From the NCBI GenBank assembly GCA_026786275.1, contig JAJAYJ010000157.1, forward strand, positions 1 to 32,486: a stretch of DNA of 32,486 bases, in the 5' to 3' direction. Origin of the DNA: Nocardioides sp. GTDB taxonomy: Bacteria > Actinomycetota > Actinomycetes > Propionibacteriales > Nocardioidaceae. Each line of letters starts with the position of its first letter. Positions within the stretch are counted from its first letter, which is position 1. The notes beneath the pieces were generated by a model. It did not search any database. It saw only the letters and a program-made list of their open reading frames with translations, and had not been told where the DNA came from. The translations under genes and the position numbers were made by a program. This document shows, in pieces, positions 25,560-32,486 of this stretch.

Positions 25560-26912
25560 GTGACCGCCACCGTCGCCTCCCTCGTGAGACGCCATGCCAC
25601 CCGCGTCCGCAGCGAGGTGCGCCGCCTCAGCCGCACCGGCGCGATCGCCTGGGACGAGGAGCTCCTGGTGGGCCCCGTCCGGGGTGCGCCGACCTGGTCG
25701 CCACCGCGAACCCCGGCCGAGGTGCCCGAAGTGAGCCCCTACGAGCTGGTCGGCCGCGCCGTCAAGGCGGCGTCACCGTGGCGCTCGCTCTCCCCGCTCA
25801 CCCGGGCGTGCGTGGCCAGCGAGGTCCTGCACCGGCTGGTGGCGATCCGCGCGTCGACCGCGCCCCTGCTCGGCACATGGAGCGGCCTCGACCCCCAGGC
25901 GGCAGCGCGGTTCGAGGGCGTCGAGGCCCGGCACCGGGCGGCCCTGGCGATCTACCTGGCCCTGCGGGCCCAGCACCTGCGCACCCGCCGGCGCCGCCTC
26001 GGAGCGCGGCCGCTCGCCCTCGACGGAGCCGGGCTGACCCAGACGACCGAGCTGATGCCCCGAGGTGTCAGCCTGATCTTCCTGAGCGAGGAGTCACCGT
26101 GCTGGGCGCCCTACCCGGCGGCCTTCGCGAACCTGGTCACCGGAAACACCCTGCTCGTCAGCCCGAGCCCGCTGGGGGCGGCCTCGGCCGTGGTCCTGGT
26201 CGAGACCTGGCGCGCGGTCCTGACCGACCACGGCCTGCCCGCCGACACCGTCCAGATCGCCCTCGCCCCGGAGGACGACCTCTACTTCATGCGCGAGCTC
26301 GTCTCCCACCACCTGATCGCCCTCATCGACGACGCGGTCCCCGGGGCTGGCTCCGCGCCGACCCTGCAGACCAACGCCCCCCACGCGGTGGTCGTGCAAG
26401 AACCCAAGGGCCGACACGTCATGCTGCTCGACGAGCGCCAGGACCACGCGAACCTGCTGGCCGGCCTAGCCGCCACCGCCAAGGCCGGGGCGGCGCTGCG
26501 CGTCAAGCCGCTGCTGGTCGTGGTGCCCTCCGACGGCATCGAGACCGATGCCGGTCCCCGGGGCGCCGACCAGGTCGTCGACGACGTACGCCGCGCGGTC
26601 GCCGGCGCCGACCACGACCGACCCGAGCGGGCCTGGGCCTTCACTGTTGCCCACGCTGGCGCCCCGCAGCTCGAGAGGCTCGACGAGCTCCGCCGCGGGC
26701 CCGGGGTCCGGGCGCTGCACCTCGTCACGTCGGACGCGGGCCTGAGTCGGCGCGTGGCCGCCTGGGCCCACGACGCGGGCGTGTTCCTGCTCGTCGAGGA
26801 CTCGCACGGCGGGCCGATCGGCGACGTCCGGGCCCAGGAGGCCGCGGCAACGCTCGATGACGACTTCGTGGCACCGCGCCTGCGCACTCATCGTGCGCGT
26901 TTCCGCACCTGA
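25560..26912 (+). CDS. Aldehyde-dehydrogenase-fold protein lacking the catalytic cysteine (PaaN-like)
   Basis: The 450-residue protein resembles the ALDH domain of PaaN/PaaZ-type proteins. ELMPRGVSLIFLSEESPCWA followed by PYPAAFANLVTGNTLLVSPS corresponds to the PaaN stretch with FPTWNAYPGLFASLATGN. HAVVVQEPKG and LLVVVPSDG fit the later strands. Where active enzymes have Gly-Gln-x-Cys before the Pro-x-Asn strand, this protein has Ala311-Ala312-Leu313-Arg314. The Trp-Asn of the first motif is Trp182-Ala183. The only cysteines, 84 and 181, are outside the active site. It is about 100 residues shorter than PaaN. A catalytically dead or repurposed fold is therefore likely. The GTG start is preceded by GGAGGGGG. 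No neighbour belongs to the phenylacetate pathway. The function is unknown. Confidence 0.7.
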   Translation: MTATVASLVRRHATRVRSEVRRLSRTGAIAWDEELLVGPVRGAPTWSPPRTPAEVPEVSPYELVGRAVKAASPWRSLSPLTRACVASEVLHRLVAIRASTAPLLGTWSGLDPQAAARFEGVEARHRAALAIYLALRAQHLRTRRRRLGARPLALDGAGLTQTTELMPRGVSLIFLSEESPCWAPYPAAFANLVTGNTLLVSPSPLGAASAVVLVETWRAVLTDHGLPADTVQIALAPEDDLYFMRELVSHHLIALIDDAVPGAGSAPTLQTNAPHAVVVQEPKGRHVMLLDERQDHANLLAGLAATAKAGAALRVKPLLVVVPSDGIETDAGPRGADQVVDDVRRAVAGADHDRPERAWAFTVAHAGAPQLERLDELRRGPGVRALHLVTSDAGLSRRVAAWAHDAGVFLLVEDSHGGPIGDVRAQEAAATLDDDFVAPRLRTHRARFRT

Positions 26913-27025
26913 GCGTTTCCACACCTGAGCAGCCGCCGGGGTCTGTGGGGGCTGGTGACCCGGACCAACTGGCTGGCCGCGCCGATCTCTGGGTCCCGAC
27001 GCGCATCGTGGCAGCTCAGAGGCAA

Positions 27026-27059
27026 GAACGCCCCCGGTCGGTGGAGACCGGGGGCGCTC
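27026..27059 (-). terminator. Hairpin terminator after tRNA-Tyr
   Basis: Arms 27026-27039 and 27046-27059 pair over 14 bp with one mismatch and a 6-nt loop. It begins 2 bp past the tRNA 3' end on the minus strand. It could also stop plus-strand transcripts from the ALDH-like gene ending at 26912. It is 32/34 identical to the terminator at 10271-10304. Confidence 0.75.
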
Positions 27060-27061
27060 AG

Positions 27062-27144
27062 TGGCAGGTGCAGGATTCGAACCTGCGTAGGCATACGCCG
27101 ACGGATTTACAGTCCGTTCCCATTGGCCGCTCGGGCAACCTGCC
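27062..27144 (-). tRNA. tRNA-Tyr (GTA anticodon)
   Basis: The 83-nt sequence folds as a class II tRNA. The acceptor stem is GGCAGGT paired with ACCTGCC plus discriminator A. The anticodon arm is ACGGA-CTGTAAA-TCCGT with GTA (complement at 27108-27110). There is a long variable arm, and a T-arm with GGTTCGAATCC. A long variable arm with GTA is diagnostic of bacterial tRNA-Tyr. CCA is not encoded, since the sequence after the discriminator reads CTGAG, so it must be added after transcription. Confidence 0.96.
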
Positions 27145-27284
27145 GGGGTTGGTCGCGGCGGCGTTTGGCCACCCGACAACGAGGCGAAACAATAGCGCAG
27201 CACCCGCCCCGCCCGGCAATTCGTACCCGCCGGCTCCCACAGCCCCGCACGACAACCCCAGCAGCTGCTGGTCCAGGAGAAGAC

Positions 27285-27776
27285 ATGGCCGACTCGTCGT
27301 TCGACATCGTCAGCAAGATCGACCGCCAGGAGGTCGACAACGCGCTCGGGCAGACCGCTCGCGAGATCGCCACCCGCTTCGACTTCAAGGGCACCGGCGC
27401 CACCATCGAGTGGCAGGGTGAGGAGGCCATCGAGATCAGCGCCTCGGCCGACGACCGGGCCACCGCAGTGCTCGACGTCTTCAAGGACAAGCTGATCAAG
27501 CGGCAGCAGAGCCTCAAGATCCTCGACGCCGGCGAGCCGCGGCAGTCGGGCCGGGAGTCCAAGATCTCGATCGCGCTCAAGGAGGGCATCACCTCCGAGG
27601 ACGCCAAGAAGATCTCGAAGCTGATCCGCGACGAGGGCCCCAAGGGCGTCAAGGCGCAGATCCAGGGCGACGAGCTGCGGATCTCCTCCAAGAAGCGCGA
27701 CGACCTGCAGGCCGTTCAGGCCCTGGTCAAGGGCCAGGACCTCGACTTCGCGGTCCAGTTCACCAACCGTCGGTGA
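27285..27776 (+). CDS. YajQ-family nucleotide-binding protein
   Basis: The 163-residue protein is a full-length YajQ/UPF0234 member, starting [20 protein letters not shown]. It continues with [77 protein letters not shown] and an end in [10 protein letters not shown]. Some YajQ proteins bind cyclic di-GMP and affect transcription; whether this one does is not known. AGGAGA sits 4-9 nt before the ATG, and the conserved N-terminus confirms the start over longer in-frame options that run through the tRNA gene. It is a single gene between tRNA-Tyr (opposite strand) and the sortase gene. Confidence 0.95.
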   Translation: MADSSFDIVSKIDRQEVDNALGQTAREIATRFDFKGTGATIEWQGEEAIEISASADDRATAVLDVFKDKLIKRQQSLKILDAGEPRQSGRESKISIALKEGITSEDAKKISKLIRDEGPKGVKAQIQGDELRISSKKRDDLQAVQALVKGQDLDFAVQFTNRR

Positions 27777-27930
27777 GCGCTGCCGCGCCGGCGGGCTGAC
27801 CCGGCTCCGTGGGTCGAGGACTCGCCGGGCCGGCGTACGACCCGCCGTCCTGGGACTCGTGCGTCGGCGACCTCGACGGCCCCGCGGGTGACGACCGCCA
27901 CCGTTCGGCTCTGCGTGCCATTCTTGGCGA

Positions 27931-28662
27931 ATGCCGCTCTCACCGGGTCGGGTCCTGGCCCCCAGCGCGTTGCTCGCGCTGGTGGTCACGACGTCCGGAT
28001 GCGCCGGCGATCCGGTCTCACCCGGGGTGGCGCGGGTCGAGGCCACGACCCGGGTGACGCCGTCGGGCACGCCCTCCGCCCAGACCGCTGCCCCGTCCTC
28101 TCCTGCCCCGGCCTCCGCCGCCGCGCCCGGCCCACATCCCAGCGACGGCACCCCGCGCCGAGCCACCCTGAGCATCCCCGAGGCGGGCGTGCAGCAGCTG
28201 CAGGTCGTGCCGTACGTCGGGTGGACCGACGACGCGCCCGGCACCGTGATCCAGAACCGTGGGAACGCAGCCAGCCCGCACGGTCCGCGGGGCGGGGTGG
28301 GCCCGGGCGGCGTCGGCAACTACCAGGTGACCGCGCACCGCAACACCGCGGGCGGCCCGTTCTTCTCGGTGCCCGATCTGCGCGCCGGAGACCGGCTCAC
28401 GCTCACCGCGGCGGGCGTGAGCTACACCTACGAGATCACCGGCACCCGCGAGACGTCCTTCCGCTCGACGGCCTCCCTCGCGGCGCACCGCGCGGCGGTG
28501 CCCGGGCAACCGGGCGTGGCCCCGACGCGGGCGATGATCACGATCTCGACCTGCGCGACGCAGGAGGACCACGCCGAGGGCAACTACTGGTCCGACGAGC
28601 TCGACAACCCCGAGCACCGCATCGACAAGATCGGCGTGCTCACGCAGACCGTGCCGGCCTAG
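27931..28662 (+). CDS. Class E/F-like sortase, possibly a lipoprotein
   Basis: Sortases cut a C-terminal sorting signal and join the protein to the cell wall or another amine. This 243-residue protein carries the full catalytic set: His136 in [10 protein letters not shown], Cys208 in [10 protein letters not shown] and Arg230 in [12 protein letters not shown]. The [17 protein letters not shown] stretch is typical of actinobacterial class E/F sortases. The N-terminus has a hydrophobic segment ending TTSGC (Cys24), a possible but atypical lipobox, then a Ser/Ala/Pro-rich linker of about 45 residues. No substrate with a sorting signal is visible in the window. The ATG lacks a strong Shine-Dalgarno site, so the N-terminus could shift. 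Its TAG stop shares the tetranucleotide CTAG with the cysA stop on the other strand. Confidence 0.87.
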   Translation: MPLSPGRVLAPSALLALVVTTSGCAGDPVSPGVARVEATTRVTPSGTPSAQTAAPSSPAPASAAAPGPHPSDGTPRRATLSIPEAGVQQLQVVPYVGWTDDAPGTVIQNRGNAASPHGPRGGVGPGGVGNYQVTAHRNTAGGPFFSVPDLRAGDRLTLTAAGVSYTYEITGTRETSFRSTASLAAHRAAVPGQPGVAPTRAMITISTCATQEDHAEGNYWSDELDNPEHRIDKIGVLTQTVPA

Positions 28663-29630
28663 CCCGCCAGCACGGGCGCCGTCATGGCGCCGGCGGTCGG
28701 CGTCAGGAAGACCGTCGCCCCCTGCTCGAGCCCGGTAGTGCGGGCGTGGGTGCGGGTCATCACGACCGTGACCTCCTCGCCCGTGCCGGTGGTCACAGTG
28801 GCCCGGACCTCGAAGCCGATCCGCAGCAACCGGGTGACGGTGCCCCGGACCGCGCCGTCCTGGACCGGTGACCGGTCGACGTCGATGTCATGGGGACGCA
28901 CCCGGAGCCCACCGAGGTGGGTGACCTCGCCGAGGAAGCCCATCACGAAGTCGTTGGCGGGCTCGTCGTAGAGCTGCTCGGGCGTGCCGATCTGCTCCAC
29001 CCGGCCCTCGTTGATGACGACGATCTCGTCGGCCACCTCGAGCGCCTCCTCCTGGTCGTGCGTCACGAACACCGTCGTCACGTGCACCTCGTCGTGCAGG
29101 CGCCGCAGCCAGTCACGCAGCTCCTTGCGGACCTTGGCGTCGAGCGCGCCGAACGGCTCGTCGAGCAGCAGCACCTTGGGTTCGACGGCCAGCGCCCGCG
29201 CGAGTGCCATCCGCTGCCGCTGGCCGCCGGAGAGCTGGGCCGGCAGCCGGTGGGAGAACTGGGAGAGGTGCACGAGCTTGAGCAGGTCGTCGACCCGCTG
29301 CACCACCTCGGCCTTGGGCCGCTTGCGGATCTCGAGGCCGAAGGCGACGTTCTTGGCCACGCTCATGTGCTTGAAGACGGCGTAGTGCTGGAACACGAAC
29401 CCGACGTTGCGCTTCTGGGGCGGCAGCCTGGTCGCCTCCACGCCCTCGATCTCGATGGTGCCGGAGTCGGCGCGGTCGAGGCCGGCGATGATCCGCAGCA
29501 GCGTGGACTTGCCGCCCCCCGAGGGCCCGAGCAGGGCGGTCAGCTGACCGGTGGGGATGGAGACAGTGACGTCGTCGAGGGCGACGAAGTCGCCGAATCT
29601 CTTGGTAACGCCTGAGACTTCGATGCTCAT
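28659..29630 (-). CDS. cysA: Sulfate/thiosulfate ABC transporter ATP-binding protein
   Basis: The 323-residue ATPase energises sulfate uptake. It starts [20 protein letters not shown] and has Walker [10 protein letters not shown] (35-43), the Q-loop [20 protein letters not shown] typical of CysA, the signature [14 protein letters not shown] (133-146), Walker [14 protein letters not shown] and the H-loop [11 protein letters not shown]-terminal TOBE-like regulatory region starts after about residue 235 with [12 protein letters not shown]. It lies 31 bp after cysW and is the last gene of the operon. The 3' end meets the sortase gene tail to tail with no room for a separate terminator. Confidence 0.95.
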   Translation of the reverse strand: MSIEVSGVTKRFGDFVALDDVTVSIPTGQLTALLGPSGGGKSTLLRIIAGLDRADSGTIEIEGVEATRLPPQKRNVGFVFQHYAVFKHMSVAKNVAFGLEIRKRPKAEVVQRVDDLLKLVHLSQFSHRLPAQLSGGQRQRMALARALAVEPKVLLLDEPFGALDAKVRKELRDWLRRLHDEVHVTTVFVTHDQEEALEVADEIVVINEGRVEQIGTPEQLYDEPANDFVMGFLGEVTHLGGLRVRPHDIDVDRSPVQDGAVRGTVTRLLRIGFEVRATVTTGTGEEVTVVMTRTHARTTGLEQGATVFLTPTAGAMTAPVLAG

Positions 29631-29661
29631 GGATGGCTCATCTCTGCGGGACGGGAAAGGG

Positions 29662-30471
29662 TCATTGCTCGCGCTGGGGGCGCAGGATCGCCACGGCGAC
29701 CAGACAGGCGACGGAGACCATCACGAGCAGGAACGACACGGCGTACGCCTCAGGCTGCTGGAAGTTCTGGTACTTCGCCTCCACGACGAGGGTCGCGGTC
29801 TGGGTGCGGCCGGTGATGTTGCCCGAGACGATCTTGACCGCACCGAACTCGCCGATCGAGCGGGCCAGGCTCAGCACCACGCCGTACACGACCGCCCACT
29901 TGATCGAGGGCAGGGTGATCCGCCAGAAGGTCTGGCGCGCGTTGGCCCCCAGGCTGCGGGCGGCCTGCTCCTGGTCGTCGCCGATCTCGTGCAGCACCGG
30001 TACGACCTCGCGGATGATCAGCGGCAACGCCACGAAGCAGGTCGCCATGATCATGCCCGGCGAGGAGAAGATGACCTGGACTCCGTTCTCCTCCAGGGCC
30101 GAGCCGAGGAACCCGTCCCGGCCGTTGTAGACCAGCAGCAGCGCCAAGCCGACCACCACCGGCGAGACGGACAGCGGCAGGTCGATCAGCGCAGAGAGCA
30201 CCCGCTTGCCCGGGAACTCGTAGCGGACCAGCAGCACCGCGATCGTGACGCCGAAGACCAGGTTGATGACGACGGCGTAGAACGCGACCACCAGCGTCAG
30301 GTTGAGCGCACCCGTGACCTGGGGGTCGGCCAGCGCGTCCGCGAGGTTGGCGAACCCGCCCTCGAAGGTGCGTCGCACCAGCAGACCCACGGGCCACGCG
30401 ACGAGAAAGAACACGTAGGCCACGGCGAGGACGCGCAGCAGCCACCGGGTGGGCAGCGAGGTCCTCACCAT
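29662..30471 (-). CDS. cysW: Sulfate/thiosulfate ABC transporter permease CysW
   Basis: The 269-residue permease has about six membrane helices. Its EAA-type loop, [20 protein letters not shown], contacts the ATPase, and [19 protein letters not shown] is characteristic of Cys[21 protein letters not shown] in the first external loop also matches. The ATG at 30471 overlaps the upstream permease stop by 7 nt and has AGGG upstream. The adjacent GTG at 30468, a 4-nt GTGA overlap, is an equally possible start differing by one residue. It pairs with the other permease to form the channel. Confidence 0.93.
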   Translation of the reverse strand: MVRTSLPTRWLLRVLAVAYVFFLVAWPVGLLVRRTFEGGFANLADALADPQVTGALNLTLVVAFYAVVINLVFGVTIAVLLVRYEFPGKRVLSALIDLPLSVSPVVVGLALLLVYNGRDGFLGSALEENGVQVIFSSPGMIMATCFVALPLIIREVVPVLHEIGDDQEQAARSLGANARQTFWRITLPSIKWAVVYGVVLSLARSIGEFGAVKIVSGNITGRTQTATLVVEAKYQNFQQPEAYAVSFLLVMVSVACLVAVAILRPQREQ

Positions 30472-31343
30472 CGCCGGGCCACCCTGCGCTGCACGAGGTC
30501 GAGGGCCACGATCACGAACAACGCGACGGCCAGCATCACCGAGGCGACCACGGCCGCCGAGGTGTTGCTGCCGTTCTCGATGAAGGTCAGCACGCGCACC
30601 GAGACGACCTCGGTCTCGAAGGGCCGGTTGCCGCTGAGCAGCACCAGGGAGCCGTACTCCGAGATGGCCCGCGCGAAGGACAGGGCCGCACCGGCGGCGA
30701 TCGCCGGAGCCAGGCTGGGCAGGATGATCCGCCGGAAGATCGTGGCCCGGCTGGCCCCCAGGGAGGCGGCCGCCTCCTCGACGTCGGTGTCGAGCTCCTC
30801 CAGCACCGGCTGCACGGTGCGCACGATGAACGGCAGGGTGACGAAGGCCAGGGCCAGCGTCACCGCCCGCTCGGTGTTGGCCCACTCGATCCCGATCGGG
30901 CTGTTCTGGCCGTAGAGCGAGAGCAGCACCAGGCCGGCCACGATCGTGGGCAGAGCGAAGGGCACGTCGATGATCACGTCGAGCACGGACTTGCCCCAGA
31001 ACCGGTCGCGCACCAGCACCCAGGCGATCACCGTGCCGAGCACGATGTTGACCAGCGTGACCAGGACCGCCTGGGTCACGGTCAGCCGGACCGCAGCCCA
31101 CGTCTGGTCGTTCTGCAGGGCGCTCCAGTAGCCCGACCAACCGCCCTGGGAGGCCGCGGCCACCACGGCCGCGAGCGGGAGCAGGACCAGCAGGCTGAAC
31201 CAGATCATCGCGATCCCGAGGCCGAGACCGGCCCCGGGGGTGAGCGTGTTGCGTGGGGTCGAGCGCCTCGCGCGCCGAGGCCGGCGCCCCGGGGGGGACG
31301 CCGGCGCGGCACTGCTCGGCCCCGTCTTCAGGGCGGAGGTCAC
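30465..31343 (-). CDS. cysT: Sulfate/thiosulfate ABC transporter permease CysT (CysU)
   Basis: This 292-residue inner-membrane permease starts at a GTG that overlaps the binding-protein stop by one base (TAGTG). A basic, Pro/Arg-rich cytoplasmic lead of about 35 residues precedes six helices. The ATPase-contact loop is SLGASRATIFRRIILPSLAP, and AISEYGSLVLLSGNRPFETE is the CysT counterpart of the CysW signature. VIIDVPFALPTIVAGLVLL is also typical. The long lead is unusual compared with Escherichia coli CysU, but such leads are common in actinobacteria. Confidence 0.93.
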   Translation of the reverse strand: MTSALKTGPSSAAPASPPGRRPRRARRSTPRNTLTPGAGLGLGIAMIWFSLLVLLPLAAVVAAASQGGWSGYWSALQNDQTWAAVRLTVTQAVLVTLVNIVLGTVIAWVLVRDRFWGKSVLDVIIDVPFALPTIVAGLVLLSLYGQNSPIGIEWANTERAVTLALAFVTLPFIVRTVQPVLEELDTDVEEAAASLGASRATIFRRIILPSLAPAIAAGAALSFARAISEYGSLVLLSGNRPFETEVVSVRVLTFIENGSNTSAAVVASVMLAVALFVIVALDLVQRRVARRW

Positions 31344-32377
31344 TACTCCTCGCCCGCCTTCCCGGTCTCCTGCTGCAGCGCCGTGATGATGCCGAGCGGG
31401 TTGCCCTCCTCGCCGTCGCCGAAGAACTTGTCAGCGGCCTCGGACCAACCGTTGAAGTCGGCGTCGATGGTGAACAGCTGCTCGGGGGCGGGAAACGGGT
31501 CGGCCGGGTCGTTGGCGCCCGCCACCTCGGCCACGTCGACACCGTCCACGACCGGGCGGAAGCCCGACTGGGCGTAGTCGGCCTGCGCCTCGAGCGAGGT
31601 CATGAACTCCAGGAACGACCGCGCGTCCTCGCCGGCGTCCGTGGTGACCGCGGCGGGGTTCTCGATCAGCAGGGTGTCGGGGGGCAGGACGTAATCGAGG
31701 TCGGCACCGTTCTGCTTGGCCAGGATGGCCTCGTTCTCGTAGGACAGCAGCACGTCGCCGCTGCCGTCGGTGAACGCGGTCGTGGCCTCGCGTCCACTAC
31801 CGGGCAGCGCGATGATGTTGCCGAGCAGCGAGGTGATGAACGCCTGAGCGTCCTCCTCGGTGCCGCCGTTGCCGGCGATGTGCGCCCAGGCCGCGAGGAT
31901 GTTCCAGCGGGCCGATCCCGACGACCCCGGGTTGGGCGTGATCACCTCGACGCCCGGCTCGACCAGGTCGTCCCAGGTCTGGATGTCCTCGGGATTTCCC
32001 TTCCTGACCACGAAGACGACGACCGAAGACGTGGCGATCCCGCTGGTGGCGTTGTCCTTCCAGTCCTTGGCGACCAACCCCTCACCGACCAGGCGGGTCA
32101 CGTCGGTCTCCAGTGAGTAGTGCACGACGTCCGCCTCGGCGCCGGCCACCACCGCGCGGCTCTGGTCACCCGACGCGCCGTACGACGTCACGAACCCGTC
32201 GCCCTCGCCCTCGGTGGTCGCCGTGAAGTCCTCGAAGACGGGCTCGTTGGCCGCCTCCATGACGGAGAACGCGTTCACGCTGATCGTCTGGCCGGACCCG
32301 CCGTCGGCGCCGCTGGCGCCCGAGGTGTTCGCGCACCCCGCCAGGGCCAGTACCCCGGCGGCCGTCAGGGCCGCCAC
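31343..32377 (-). CDS. Sulfate ABC transporter substrate-binding lipoprotein, 5' end doubtful
   Basis: This is a Sbp/CysP-type binding protein for sulfate or thiosulfate. Family segments include VNAFSVMEAANEPVFEDF, TSYGASGDQSRAVVAGAEAD, FVVRKGNPEDIQTWDDLV, VITPNPGSSGSARWNILAAW and LLSYENEAILAKQNG. As sequenced, the first usable start is a GTG giving MAALTAAGVLALAGC, a lipobox signal at Cys15 with no basic N-region. Upstream in frame are eight codons reading INQTPTTV and then a stop, followed by abnormal homopolymers. The true protein probably starts about 8 residues earlier (the Ile codon ATC in place of ATG, or an ATG at the stop). The 344 residues listed are a minimum. It is the first gene of the sulfate operon. 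Confidence 0.9.
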   Translation of the reverse strand: MAALTAAGVLALAGCANTSGASGADGGSGQTISVNAFSVMEAANEPVFEDFTATTEGEGDGFVTSYGASGDQSRAVVAGAEADVVHYSLETDVTRLVGEGLVAKDWKDNATSGIATSSVVVFVVRKGNPEDIQTWDDLVEPGVEVITPNPGSSGSARWNILAAWAHIAGNGGTEEDAQAFITSLLGNIIALPGSGREATTAFTDGSGDVLLSYENEAILAKQNGADLDYVLPPDTLLIENPAAVTTDAGEDARSFLEFMTSLEAQADYAQSGFRPVVDGVDVAEVAGANDPADPFPAPEQLFTIDADFNGWSEAADKFFGDGEEGNPLGIITALQQETGKAGEE

Positions 32378-32412
32378 GGTCGTGGGCGTCTGGTTGATCT
32401 AGGCTATCTCTG

Positions 32413-32446
32413 CCCCCCCCCCTCGGGGGGGTTTGAGGGTTTTTTT
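32413..32446. other. Abnormal C10-TC-G7 block with T7 tail upstream of the sulfate operon
   Basis: Ten C, TC, seven G, TTTGAGGG, then seven T stand within the expected promoter and leader of the sulfate-binding-protein gene. On the plus strand it reads like an intrinsic terminator (GC stem then T run), but no plus-strand gene precedes it. No other T run of this kind was seen in this GC-rich window. Either it is an antisense terminator or, more likely, poor consensus near a contig end. The last 40 bases (32447-32486) look ordinary but show no feature I can support. Confidence 0.5.
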
Positions 32447-32486
32447 GCGGCACCAACGGCCCGTAACTGCCGTAAAGTCGGATTGA

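Noticed and set aside
27145-27284. Coding sequence running into YajQ from upstream
   Set aside because: That frame crosses the tRNA gene; the conserved YajQ start and AGGAGA fix the start at 27285.
32398-32447. A T7-type phage terminator or cloning-vector sequence
   Set aside because: The tail TTGAGGG plus T run and a nearby CTAG are suggestive, but the rest does not match and the flanks look native; too weak to claim.

Overview
The window is very GC-rich, uses GTG starts freely, and packs its genes into runs whose stop and start codons overlap as ATGA or GTGA. With an MptB-type mannosyltransferase, a class E-like sortase, an actinobacterial-style inositol cluster and a class II tRNA-Tyr without an encoded CCA, this points to a high-GC actinobacterium. 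Nocardioides or a relative is my best guess from gene flavour; no marker gene proves it.

Layout. (1) 1-3111: the tail of an unknown gene, then homogentisate catabolism: hmgA on the minus strand, divergent from an unrecognised 215-residue gene that overlaps fahA. (2) 3033-9194: a five-gene minus-strand envelope-glycan operon (GT2 polyprenyl-phosphate sugar transferase, GT-C membrane transferase, methyltransferase, flippase-like membrane protein, MptB-like GT-C). (3) 9293-11765: two exported proteins, a small decapeptide-repeat protein and a Tat-exported PhoX-type phosphatase, each followed by a strong hairpin terminator. (4) 11886-24524: a long minus-strand myo-inositol operon, iolE-iolC-aldolase-iolB-iolD-iolA, then a monosaccharide-type ABC transporter and two Gfo/Idh/MocA dehydrogenases. 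A divergent GntR/UTRA regulator (24687-25427) faces it across two perfect palindromes. (5) 25560-28662: a PaaN/ALDH-like protein that lacks the catalytic cysteine, tRNA-Tyr, a YajQ-family protein and a sortase. (6) 28659-32377: a sulfate/thiosulfate ABC transporter (substrate-binding protein, two permeases, CysA) on the minus strand.

How the genes work together. Inositol would enter through the ABC transporter and be oxidised by the dehydrogenases. IolE, IolD, IolB, IolC, the aldolase and IolA/MmsA would then carry it to dihydroxyacetone phosphate and acetyl-CoA or propionyl-CoA, with the GntR protein as the probable repressor. In the glycan operon, the GT2 enzyme would make a lipid-linked sugar donor for the two GT-C enzymes.

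Quality warning. iolD is frameshifted by a 151-nt C-rich stretch that is a noisy copy of the adjacent 151 nt. The 5' end of the sulfate-binding-protein gene runs into abnormal C, G and T homopolymers and has no normal start. Both look more like assembly or consensus errors than biology. I found no CRISPR array, insertion sequence, prophage gene or rRNA. The most unusual protein-level observations are the ALDH-like pseudoenzyme and the IolG with Gly in place of the active-site Asp.
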